From: Azonexaceae bacterium
GTDB lineage: Bacteria > Pseudomonadota > Gammaproteobacteria > Burkholderiales > Rhodocyclaceae
Direction of reading: 5' to 3'
Length of the DNA: 6,622 nucleotides
NCBI GenBank assembly: GCA_009469685.1
Contig: SSTA01000052.1
Location: 1-6,622 of the forward strand
Both the position numbers and the translations under genes were made by a program. Under the pieces are notes generated by a model. The model saw nothing but the letters and a program-made list of their open reading frames with translations, had not been told where the DNA came from and ran no database searches. Below, one piece after another: positions 1 to 4,917 of the stretch; within the stretch, counting starts at the first letter, position 1, and each line of letters starts with the position of its first letter.

Positions 1-1
1 C

Positions 2-274
2 CACAGTGCCGCCAAGGTCGCGGTCCAGCCTTCGCCGGTTTCCGGGAGTGACGAAACCACGGTGCGGACGACGGTGACCGAACCGGGTCGCCGTCCGGTC
101 GCCATCGACTACCGCATGGCGAAGAGCGACGGGAACTGGAAAGTCGTCGATGTCATGGTCGAAAACATCAGCCTGGTCACCAACTACCGGGACTGGTTCG
201 CCACCCGTGCCAAGGAGGGCGGCGTAGAGGCGGTCATCCGCTCCCTGAGCGAAAAGAACCGCCAGAACGCCTGA
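2..274 (+). CDS. mlaC: MlaC-type phospholipid-binding protein of the Mla ABC transport system (C-terminal part, 5' end outside window)
   Basis: The frame is open from base 2 to TGA at 272-274, giving the last 90 residues. The segments PVAIDYRMAKSDGNWKVVDV and ENISLVTNYRDWF, followed by a G(V/I)xxxIxxLxEKN-like end, match the C-terminus of the MlaC/Ttg2D family. In that family the periplasmic protein carries phospholipid between the outer-membrane MlaA complex and the inner-membrane MlaFEDB ABC transporter, helping to keep outer-membrane asymmetry. A GTG at 62 lies in frame but inside the conserved domain, so it is not the real start; the true start and signal peptide lie upstream of the window. 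The next gene begins 26 nt downstream with its own ribosome-binding site, so co-transcription is likely. A related hopanoid-associated HpnM-type protein cannot be fully excluded from this fragment. Confidence 0.85.
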   Translation, partial: HSAAKVAVQPSPVSGSDETTVRTTVTEPGRRPVAIDYRMAKSDGNWKVVDVMVENISLVTNYRDWFATRAKEGGVEAVIRSLSEKNRQNA

Positions 275-300
275 ACCGGCTCGAGAATAAGGAGAAACCC

Positions 301-906
301 ATGAATTCCCAATCCCGACCGAGCACCATATCCCGCCGAACGTTCGCCAAGTACTGGGCTCTGGGCCTCGCCACGGCGCTGTTCGCCAGCCCGCACTTCG
401 TCCACGCCGCCACCGCTGAAGGCGACGGTTTCGACGAGGACTCGATCGTCAAAGCGGCCAGCGATTTTCTCGGCGAAACCGCCGAAGGCCTGGGCAAGGT
501 GATCGCCAAGGCCTTCAAGGAGCACGGCCGCCCGACCGGCTACATCAAGGGCGAGGAGTTGGCCGGGGCGGCCACCATCGGCCTGCGATACGGTGAAGGC
601 CAACTCGTCTTCAAGCAGGGCAGTGCTTCGAAGGTCTTCTGGCAGGGCCCGTCCATAGGATTCGATCTGGGCGGCAATGCCTCCAAGGTTTTTGTTCTGG
701 TCTACAACGCCCACAAGACCGACGATTTGCTCAAGCGCTTTCCGTCGGTCGACGGCAGCGTCTACTATGTCGGAGGTGCCGGCATCAACTATCAGCAGCG
801 CGACGACATCATCCTCGCGCCGATACGCCTGGGAGTGGGCTTGCGCGCCGGGGCGAGCATCGGCTATACCCATTACACGTTGACCAAGACGCTGAATCCC
901 CTCTGA
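301..906 (+). CDS. eipA: EipA/DUF1134 family periplasmic envelope-integrity protein
   Basis: This 201-residue exported protein belongs to the DUF1134 family, whose studied Brucella member EipA is a periplasmic protein needed for envelope integrity; the molecular activity is not established. The N-terminus carries SRRTFAK (residues 11-17), then a hydrophobic stretch (about 18-34) and an Ala-x-Ala-like cleavage site near residue 36. This fits a twin-arginine (Tat) signal (S/T-R-R-x-F-x-K). The mature part (about 44-201) shows the family's conserved blocks: FDEDSIVKAASDF, GLRYGEGQL, VFWQGPSIGFDLGGNASKVF, GSVYYVGGAGINYQ and IRLGVGLRAGASIGY. ATG 301 is preceded by AAGGAG at 289-294 with 6 nt spacing. 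It lies 26 nt after mlaC and 12 nt before the next gene, which suggests an envelope-maintenance operon. The family assignment is firm; the symbol is transferred by homology. Confidence 0.85.
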   Translation: MNSQSRPSTISRRTFAKYWALGLATALFASPHFVHAATAEGDGFDEDSIVKAASDFLGETAEGLGKVIAKAFKEHGRPTGYIKGEELAGAATIGLRYGEGQLVFKQGSASKVFWQGPSIGFDLGGNASKVFVLVYNAHKTDDLLKRFPSVDGSVYYVGGAGINYQQRDDIILAPIRLGVGLRAGASIGYTHYTLTKTLNPL

Positions 907-918
907 GAGGAGTCCATC

Positions 919-1383
919 ATGAAAATCCCGGCACTTGCGGCCGCCTGCCTGGCTGCCAGCCTCAGCTTACCCAGTCATGCGACCGACGTGGGCATTTCGA
1001 TCAATATCGGCCAGCCGGGCTTCTATGGTCGTATCGACATCGGAGGCTATCCCCCGCCGGTACTGATCTATCCCCGTCCGGTGGTCATCGCGCCGGTTCC
1101 GGTAGCCGGACCGCCCATTTATTTGCGCGTTCCGCCGGGCCATGCCAAGCATTGGTCCAAGCACTGCGCGGAATACGGCGCCTGTGGCCAGCGCGTCTAT
1201 TTCGTCCGGGATGACTGGTACAACCGCGAGTACGTTCCCCGCTATCGCGAACGCCATGACTACGACGGCGACCACAATCGTCACGAGGAACGCGGAGGTC
1301 CTCCGGACCGCGGTCGCGGCGAAGGCCGTGGCGAAGGCCGTGGCCATGGTCATGGCCACGGGCACGGTCATGGACGGGATTGA
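919..1383 (+). CDS. Small exported protein with a conserved periplasmic domain and a His-Gly-rich C-terminal tail (unknown function)
   Basis: This is a 154-residue protein. A signal peptide (residues 1-21, ending SHA) is followed by a region rich in Gly, Pro and Tyr (about 22-70). Next comes a compact motif with HAKHWSKHC and a second Cys six residues later (C83 and C89), then VYFVRDDWY. Similar uncharacterised exported proteins are common in Betaproteobacteria; I know of no assigned function. The last ~30 residues are low-complexity: Arg-Gly-Glu repeats followed by five alternating His-Gly units (143-152). That tail could bind divalent metal ions, but this is inference. AGGAG at 908-912 lies 6 nt before ATG 919, and the gene starts only 12 nt after the eipA stop, so translation from the same mRNA is likely. 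It is probably the last gene of the unit because a convergent gene follows. Confidence 0.7.
   Translation: MKIPALAAACLAASLSLPSHATDVGISINIGQPGFYGRIDIGGYPPPVLIYPRPVVIAPVPVAGPPIYLRVPPGHAKHWSKHCAEYGACGQRVYFVRDDWYNREYVPRYRERHDYDGDHNRHEERGGPPDRGRGEGRGEGRGHGHGHGHGHGRD
1318..1357 (+). repeat. Tandem 12-bp repeat plus short palindrome inside the His-Gly tail coding region
   Basis: GGCGAAGGCCGT occurs twice in tandem at 1318-1341. It is followed at once by the palindrome GGCCATG-GT-CATGGCC (1342-1357). The 12-mer encodes four-residue Gly-Glu-Gly-Arg units, so copy-number change would lengthen or shorten the tail in frame. The palindrome results from alternating His and Gly codons. Confidence 0.6.
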
Positions 1384-1409
1384 ATCGGGTCGCCTTTTCC
1401 GGCGATTCA
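1381..1409. terminator. Possible weak bidirectional terminator between two convergent genes
   Basis: TGAATCG (1381-1387) and CGATTCA (1403-1409) form a 7-bp inverted repeat with a 15-nt spacer containing TTTT. Its outer ends are exactly the stop codons of the + strand gene (TGA 1381-1383) and the - strand gene (complement of 1407-1409). The stem is short and no clear U-tract follows it on either strand. The position is right for a shared terminator, but the signal is weak. Confidence 0.3.
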
Positions 1410-2165
1410 GGGCTTGGCCGAGCCGCTGAAAGCCTCGGCCAAGGCCTCGGTGACTGAAGGCGGAAGATTGGCGACCCGGTCGAACCGGGCGTTCCACAGA
1501 TCGGCATGGGCAAAATCGGCGTCAAGCAGATCGGCAGCAGTAAATTCCGCGTAGCGCAGCGTCGCCCCCGCCAGCCGGGTGCGATGGAGGCGAGCCCGAG
1601 AAAAATCGGCATTTTCGGCTGATGCACCGGTGAAGTCGGCGCCGGACAGATCGGTGCCTACCAGTTTGGCGTCCATGAGGACCCCGCGAAAGGCGTAACA
1701 GTCCTTCAGCGAACCCCCTGAAAGATCGATCCCCTCCATCAGGATGTCCTTCAGGTAAGCGCGGCTGAAATCCGCGCCCTGCGCCCGCGTGCCGATCAGG
1801 TTGGCGCCAAAGAGATAGGCCCCATTGAGCTTGGCATTCGCCAGGTCGGCGCGATCGAAGATGGCGTGGAAGAGATCGGCATTGCGCAGGTCGGCTGCCA
1901 CCAGGCGGGAGCCTTCGAAATGCGCCCACTTGGCGTTGGCCCCGCTGAGATCGGCACCGCTGAGGTCGGCGCCGCGCAAGTCTGCATTTTCGAGCTTCGC
2001 GGCGGTGAGGCGCGCGCCGCGCAAATCCTTTCCGGCCAGGCTCTTGCGGGAAAAATCGCAGCCGCTGAGATCGGCGCCCGGGATCAGCTTACCGCAATCC
2101 GCGGCAATGACGCCCCCGGAGGCGAGCAGATTCAACACTAGGATCGCTGCAGCGGTGACATGCAT
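1407..2165 (-). CDS. Exported pentapeptide-repeat protein (right-handed beta-helix)
   Basis: The protein has 252 residues. A signal peptide (about 1-22, hydrophobic AILVLNLLASGGVIAA) comes first. From about residue 27 to 235 nearly the whole protein is A(D/N)LxX pentapeptide repeats, such as ADLRGADLSGADLSGAN, with Leu or Phe at every fifth place. Such arrays fold as a four-sided right-handed beta-helix. Known members act as DNA-mimic gyrase protectors, secreted effectors or structural proteins; nothing here selects one, but the signal peptide argues for the periplasm or outside, not gyrase protection. Three Cys residues (24, 35 and one near 134) are visible. GGAGA (complement of 2171-2175) lies 5 nt before the ATG. 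A poor promoter (TGGCAA-17-TACAGT, complement of 2195-2223) could serve it. It is transcribed towards the envelope genes and is probably monocistronic. Confidence 0.85.
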   Translation of the reverse strand: MHVTAAAILVLNLLASGGVIAADCGKLIPGADLSGCDFSRKSLAGKDLRGARLTAAKLENADLRGADLSGADLSGANAKWAHFEGSRLVAADLRNADLFHAIFDRADLANAKLNGAYLFGANLIGTRAQGADFSRAYLKDILMEGIDLSGGSLKDCYAFRGVLMDAKLVGTDLSGADFTGASAENADFSRARLHRTRLAGATLRYAEFTAADLLDADFAHADLWNARFDRVANLPPSVTEALAEAFSGSAKP

Positions 2166-2568
2166 CGGATTCTCCGGGGAGTTGGCTCTTCACCACTGTA
2201 GCCCGGCCCGTTGGCCTTTGCCATCCTTCGAAAGGAGGGCCGCCGCTCGCGGAAAAACCGCCCCATCGCTTCATGCCTGCTTACCACCTCATCCGGGCGT
2301 TCGGCGGGCGAGTCCCGGGACTGGCTGCCGCCTGGAGCAAAGCACGTATTACTGTTGCAGTGACGCGGCGACCGTCGCTAAGCCCCAAGCTGGCACCCAA
2401 TTCGAGGAGGCTGATCGGCCAGTTCCTCATCATCCCTCCGCAGTCGGGAACAGGCCGTGGAATGCCAGCCCGGCACCCCGCCAGCAACGGAAAGCGACAT
2501 CCGCTGGGCATCCCCGCGTCCAGACGGAGAGATCCCACACACAGGTACACTCTGTTGCAAACCGTTAC
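2166..2568. other. Non-coding stretch without a recognisable gene
   Basis: These roughly 400 bases contain open frames on both strands, but their translations are rich in Arg, Pro and Ser, match no family I recognise and lack convincing ribosome-binding sites. The left end must hold the promoter and leader of the minus-strand pentapeptide gene. Small inverted repeats are present: ACTG-TTG-CAGT at about 2352-2362, and an imperfect long-range pair ATGCCAGC (2462-2469) with GCTGGGCAT (2503-2511). No tRNA, rRNA or insertion-sequence end is visible. It may hold undetected structured RNA or decayed gene remnants. Confidence 0.5.
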
Positions 2569-2597
2569 TTGAGTCGAGCCAGGGGGACCGGTATCTT
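2569..2597 (+). promoter_or_regulatory. Sigma70-like promoter for the downstream small RNA
   Basis: TTGAGT (2569-2574) and TATCTT (2592-2597) are separated by exactly 17 bp, each matching four of six consensus bases (TTGACA and TATAAT). The predicted start is near 2604, and a complete hairpin-plus-terminator unit begins right after it with no reading frame. The -35 side also reads CTTGAG, recalling the CTTGAA half of heat-shock (RpoH) promoters, but no good RpoH -10 box follows at the proper distance. Confidence 0.55.
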
Positions 2598-2603
2598 GCA
2601 CCC

Positions 2604-2706
2604 ATGCGCTGACCTCCGGGTTGGCCTAGGCGGCCCTCCTCCTCCCACCTCCTGACAGGCCGCCTTGAAAGCCCCTTGCCCCCCCGACAAGGGGCTTTCG
2701 CCTTTT
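2604..2706 (+). ncRNA. Putative ~100-nt trans-acting small RNA with CCUCCUCCC anti-Shine-Dalgarno loop (cuckoo/CcsR-like)
   Basis: No protein gene is present here, but the + strand shows the layout of an independent sRNA. After the promoter comes a leader with CCTCC (2613-2617). Then a perfect 8-bp stem, AGGCGGCC (2628-2635) with GGCCGCCT (2658-2665), encloses a 22-nt pyrimidine-rich loop. The loop holds CCTCCTCCC (2638-2646) and a further CCTCC (2648-2652). A strong intrinsic terminator follows one base later. An unpaired CCUCC is complementary to the Shine-Dalgarno GGAGG, so the RNA could block ribosome binding on target mRNAs or sequester proteins. Loop-exposed CCUCCUCCC motifs define the alphaproteobacterial 'cuckoo' RNAs and the stress-induced CcsR RNAs of Rhodobacter; related units outside that class have been suggested. 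Membership is inferred from motif and layout only. No small DUF1127 gene, as precedes CcsR RNAs, is seen upstream. The exact 5' and 3' ends are estimates. Confidence 0.6.
2667..2706 (+). terminator. Strong rho-independent terminator of the small RNA
   Basis: GAAAGCCCCTTG (2667-2678) pairs perfectly with CAAGGGGCTTTC (2688-2699), a 12-bp stem with a C-rich 9-nt loop. It is followed by GCCTTTTC on the + strand. On the minus strand the hairpin is followed by AAGGCGG with no U-tract, so it is oriented for + strand transcripts. It lies 23 nt beyond the stop codon of the convergent patatin gene and may also slow that transcript. Confidence 0.8.
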
Positions 2707-2728
2707 CAGGGTTGGCGTTGCGGATCGT

Positions 2729-3868
2729 TTACCGAATATTGAGGATTCTGGCATTCTCGCGGCAGAACTTGCGGCCGGCCCGGTAGCCGATTTCGTATAA
2801 GCGCTCCAGGTTGGACGAAGACCAGTCCAGGATATCCGGCCAGTCGTCATCCTCGATCCCGTCAAGAAGGGGAACCTTGAGCAACCGGCGCTTCGCCTTC
2901 CCGGTATTCGGATCGATGTTGTGGACTCGTTCGAAGAGTTTGACGTCGTCGCGGGCGATGGCGACCAGCGGGGTGATGATCGACTTGACCCAGGCGTCGT
3001 AAAGATTGCGCGGCTCCTGGATCAGGCGTTCCGACCCGAGGATATCGAATACGACCAGGGTATCGACATCCTCGTGCAGGCCCTGCTCGCACTCCTGGCC
3101 ACGATAGAGAAAGGTCTTGGGCGGCGTCTTGGCCGATCTTTGCTCGCGGGACGGCTTCTCCGCAACCAGAGCGCGGAAATTGATGGTATCGATGGCGGCT
3201 CCCTCGATGTAGTCCTGACCGTCGACCCGGTAAGGCGGATAGATGAGCGGAAACGCCAGCGCGGCGCGGAAGTGCTCGGGGGTGACTTCCTCCTTGTCCC
3301 AGATGGTCATCTTGCCACGATCCACATTGAAGGCGTTGATGTAGAACTGACCGGGAATGTGCGGTAGCCGGGCAAAATCGATCACCGATTCGGCGAAGGG
3401 AACATGGGCGCAGAGTCCCTGGCTGAATGGCCCGGTATCGGCTGGCGTCAGGGTCGCCCATATCAGCTGCAGCCAGTCACCGAGCATCTTCTGCGGCCCT
3501 TCGTGCCAGCCCTGGGCGAGCACTTCGCGGGCAAAGGGATTCAGGGCCAGGAGTGACCTGAAGGAGTCCGCCGCCGGTCCGGGTTTGAGAAAGACCTTGT
3601 AATTCACCGGCAGCCAGTCATAGATCGCATCGGCGATGCCCAAGCGCGTCGTGTGATGCAACGCCTCCTCAGGCTTCAGGTTGCCGGCCGGCGCCCGGTA
3701 GAGCAAGCCGATCAGGGCGCCTGCCCCGGAGGTGGATACCACGTCGAAGTCGACCTTCGCCTCGATCATCGCCACCAGGGCTCCGGCCATCAGCGTGGCA
3801 TTCGGTGCCCCACCGCCGATGAGCAGGGCTTTCTTGCGGGACGGTTGATTTTGGCCAAGCGCTTCCAT
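2729..3868 (-). CDS. Patatin-like phospholipase family protein with non-consensus active-site motifs
   Basis: This 379-residue protein has no signal peptide and is predicted cytoplasmic. Patatin-like enzymes are Ser-Asp dyad acyl hydrolases. The N-terminus shows a beta strand and oxyanion-hole motif ALLIGGGAPNATLMAGAL (GGG at 18-20). Next comes the nucleophile elbow VVSTSGAGALIG, where S47 is the expected nucleophile; the usual order is G-x-S-x-G, but here it reads S-T-S-G-A-G. The second catalytic region, normally D-G-(G/A), is YIEGAAIDTINF, placing Glu222 where Asp is expected. The C-terminal third (about 265-379) lacks recognised motifs. Similar patatin-domain proteins with an STSGAG elbow occur, as I recall, in other Betaproteobacteria, so this may be a distinct subfamily rather than a dead enzyme. 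ATG 3868 is preceded by a G-rich GGGGGA sequence as a modest ribosome-binding site. It is transcribed away from the sigma-factor operon and towards the sRNA. Confidence 0.8.
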   Translation of the reverse strand: MEALGQNQPSRKKALLIGGGAPNATLMAGALVAMIEAKVDFDVVSTSGAGALIGLLYRAPAGNLKPEEALHHTTRLGIADAIYDWLPVNYKVFLKPGPAADSFRSLLALNPFAREVLAQGWHEGPQKMLGDWLQLIWATLTPADTGPFSQGLCAHVPFAESVIDFARLPHIPGQFYINAFNVDRGKMTIWDKEEVTPEHFRAALAFPLIYPPYRVDGQDYIEGAAIDTINFRALVAEKPSREQRSAKTPPKTFLYRGQECEQGLHEDVDTLVVFDILGSERLIQEPRNLYDAWVKSIITPLVAIARDDVKLFERVHNIDPNTGKAKRRLLKVPLLDGIEDDDWPDILDWSSSNLERLYEIGYRAGRKFCRENARILNIR

Positions 3869-3922
3869 ATTTCCCCCGAAACGGATAAAAGAAAATGACG
3901 CTGAGTTTCTTTCGGACGATAA

Positions 3923-3952
3923 CAGGGCACCGCCCCCGGGGCAATCGCCCTG
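3923..3952. repeat. Nested inverted repeat in the divergent intergenic region (possible operator)
   Basis: CAGGGC (3923-3928) and GCCCTG (3947-3952) form perfect outer arms, and the centre holds GCCCC-C-GGGGC (3932-3942). The dyad lies between the divergent patatin and COG4315 genes, about 55 bp upstream of the patatin start and 100 bp upstream of the other. It is placed suitably for a regulator binding site. No U-tract follows, so a terminator is unlikely. Confidence 0.4.
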
Positions 3953-3989
3953 ACAGAGCTCACGGCGAGGCGGATTTTGGCCGGGAGAG

Positions 3990-4016
3990 GGAATAGAACC
4001 GCGGGGAATCTGTTTA
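3990..4016 (+). promoter_or_regulatory. Candidate ECF-sigma promoter of the COG4315-sigma-anti-sigma operon
   Basis: GGAATA (3990-3995) and GTTTA (4012-4016) are separated by 16 bp, the general shape of many ECF-dependent promoters (a purine-rich GGAA -35 box and a short -10 box at about 16 bp). The predicted start near 4022 leaves a leader of about 30 nt to ATG 4051. Because the operon encodes an ECF sigma factor, autoregulation is the natural reading. The exact motif of this sigma group is not known to me, so this is inference. Confidence 0.4.
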
Positions 4017-4050
4017 CCTCACTGCCCCTCAACCTCAACAGGAGAAACCC

Positions 4051-4410
4051 ATGAAGCGCTTCATTCCCCTCGTTCTCGCCCTCGCGACTTCCGCAGCCTT
4101 CGCCGACGCCCCGGTCAAGATGCAGGGCGGTATGCTCGTCGGCAGCAACGGTATGACCCTCTACGTCTTCGACAAGGACGAAGCCGGCAGCGGCAAGAGC
4201 ATGTGCAACGGCAAGTGTGCCGAAAACTGGCCCCCTTTAGCCGCCGCAGAAAGCGACAAGACCAGCGGCGATTTTGCCGTCATCGCACGGGAAGACGGTA
4301 AGAAGCAGTGGGCCTTCAAAGGCAAGCCGCTTTATTTCTGGAGCAAGGACCAGAAACCCGGGGATACCAACGGCGAGGGTTTCAACAACGTCTGGCACGT
4401 GGCAAAGTAA
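4051..4410 (+). CDS. Secreted COG4315 protein with two Yx(F/W)xxD motifs (unknown function)
   Basis: This 119-residue protein has a signal peptide (residues 1-18, MKRFIPLVLALATSAAFA; cleavage before D19). There is no lipobox Cys, so it is soluble and periplasmic, not a lipoprotein as many COG4315 members are. The mature part holds the two diagnostic repeats: LYVFDKD (37-43) and LYFWSKD (94-100). The conserved pair CNGKC (C52 and C56) precedes ENWPPL, and the end is GFNNVWHV. These are hallmarks of the 'secreted repeat' family, whose biochemical role is unknown. AGGAG (4040-4044) lies 6 nt before ATG 4051. The sigma factor gene starts 12 nt after the stop, so the three genes form an operon. 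A periplasmic stress-response target or co-sensor role is plausible but unproven. Confidence 0.85.
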   Translation: MKRFIPLVLALATSAAFADAPVKMQGGMLVGSNGMTLYVFDKDEAGSGKSMCNGKCAENWPPLAAAESDKTSGDFAVIAREDGKKQWAFKGKPLYFWSKDQKPGDTNGEGFNNVWHVAK

Positions 4411-4422
4411 GACACTGACACC

Positions 4423-4917
4423 ATGGCTAGCTTCGCCGACCACCTTCCCCGCCTCCGGCGTTACGCCCGGGCTCTGACCGGCGACCGCCACGCGGCCGAC
4501 GATCTGGTCCAGGACACCCTGGAGCGGGGCTGGGCGAAGTTCTCGCTCTGGCGTCCCGGAAGCCGGCTCGACGCCTGGCTCCTCACCATCATGCACAATT
4601 TGTTCGTCAACCAGTACCGGAGCCGGCCGCCGACTGCCGAATCCCTTGACGAACTCTATGTCGAACCCTCGATGCGCGCTTCTCAGGCAGACCGGCTAGA
4701 AGTGCGCGACATCGACGTTGCCCTTGCCCAATTGCCCCCGGAACAACGTGAAGTATTGCTTCTCGTCACCCTCGAAGAATATTCCTATGCCGAAACCGCC
4801 CAATTACTGGGTGTTCCCATCGGTACCGTCATGTCCCGGCTGGCCCGCGGCCGGGAGAAACTCCGCGCCCTGTTGGACGAAGGGACCGGCCAGGCGCGCC
4901 TGAGGGTCGTCAAATGA
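4423..4917 (+). CDS. ECF-family RNA polymerase sigma factor
   Basis: This 164-residue protein has the two-domain layout of extracytoplasmic-function sigma factors. Sigma region 2 (about 6-66) includes HAADDLVQDTLERGW (core and -10 recognition) and DAWLLTIMHNLFVNQYR. A short linker with low similarity follows (67-95). Region 4 (about 98-150) contains LPPEQREVLLLVTLEEYSYAETA and the helix-turn-helix LLGVPIGTVMSRLARGREKLR, which reads the -35 element. Its length fits the family. ATG 4423 lies 12 nt after the COG4315 stop; the upstream sequence has only a poor Shine-Dalgarno, so expression may depend on coupling to the preceding gene. It overlaps the anti-sigma gene by 4 nt (ATGA). It probably directs transcription of its own operon from the candidate promoter at 3990-4016. 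Confidence 0.93.
   Translation: MASFADHLPRLRRYARALTGDRHAADDLVQDTLERGWAKFSLWRPGSRLDAWLLTIMHNLFVNQYRSRPPTAESLDELYVEPSMRASQADRLEVRDIDVALAQLPPEQREVLLLVTLEEYSYAETAQLLGVPIGTVMSRLARGREKLRALLDEGTGQARLRVVK

Noticed and set aside
290..303. The identical string AGGAGAAACCCATG before both the eipA (290-303) and COG4315 (4040-4053) genes
   Set aside because: It is a ribosome-binding site plus start codon; the identity ends there, so a shared regulatory element or duplication is not supported.
184..873. 229-codon minus-strand frame opposite eipA
   Set aside because: The + strand encodes a recognisable DUF1134 protein with a good ribosome-binding site; the minus frame has no recognisable family.
1500..2080. 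Many recurring GATCGGC-like DNA words
   Set aside because: They are spaced by multiples of 15 bp and are explained by the pentapeptide codons (Ala-Asp-Leu on the minus strand); not a CRISPR or a separate repeat element.
2444..2530. Resemblance to a cobalamin-riboswitch core (GGGAACA, CCCCGC and AACGG in order)
   Set aside because: The core is interrupted by extra bases, the peripheral conserved boxes are not found, and no cobalamin-related or other + strand gene follows.
2281..2601. Open frames of about 100 codons on each strand in the gap (2273-2572 + and 2281-2601 -)
   Set aside because: Composition is not protein-like, no ribosome-binding site is evident, and the minus frame would begin inside the sRNA promoter. 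High GC makes chance frames of this length common.
1825..2655. 276-codon + strand frame across the pentapeptide gene and the gap after it
   Set aside because: It opposes a clear pentapeptide-repeat gene, is Arg/Ser/Pro-rich with no domain, has no convincing ribosome-binding site and would run through the sRNA hairpin.
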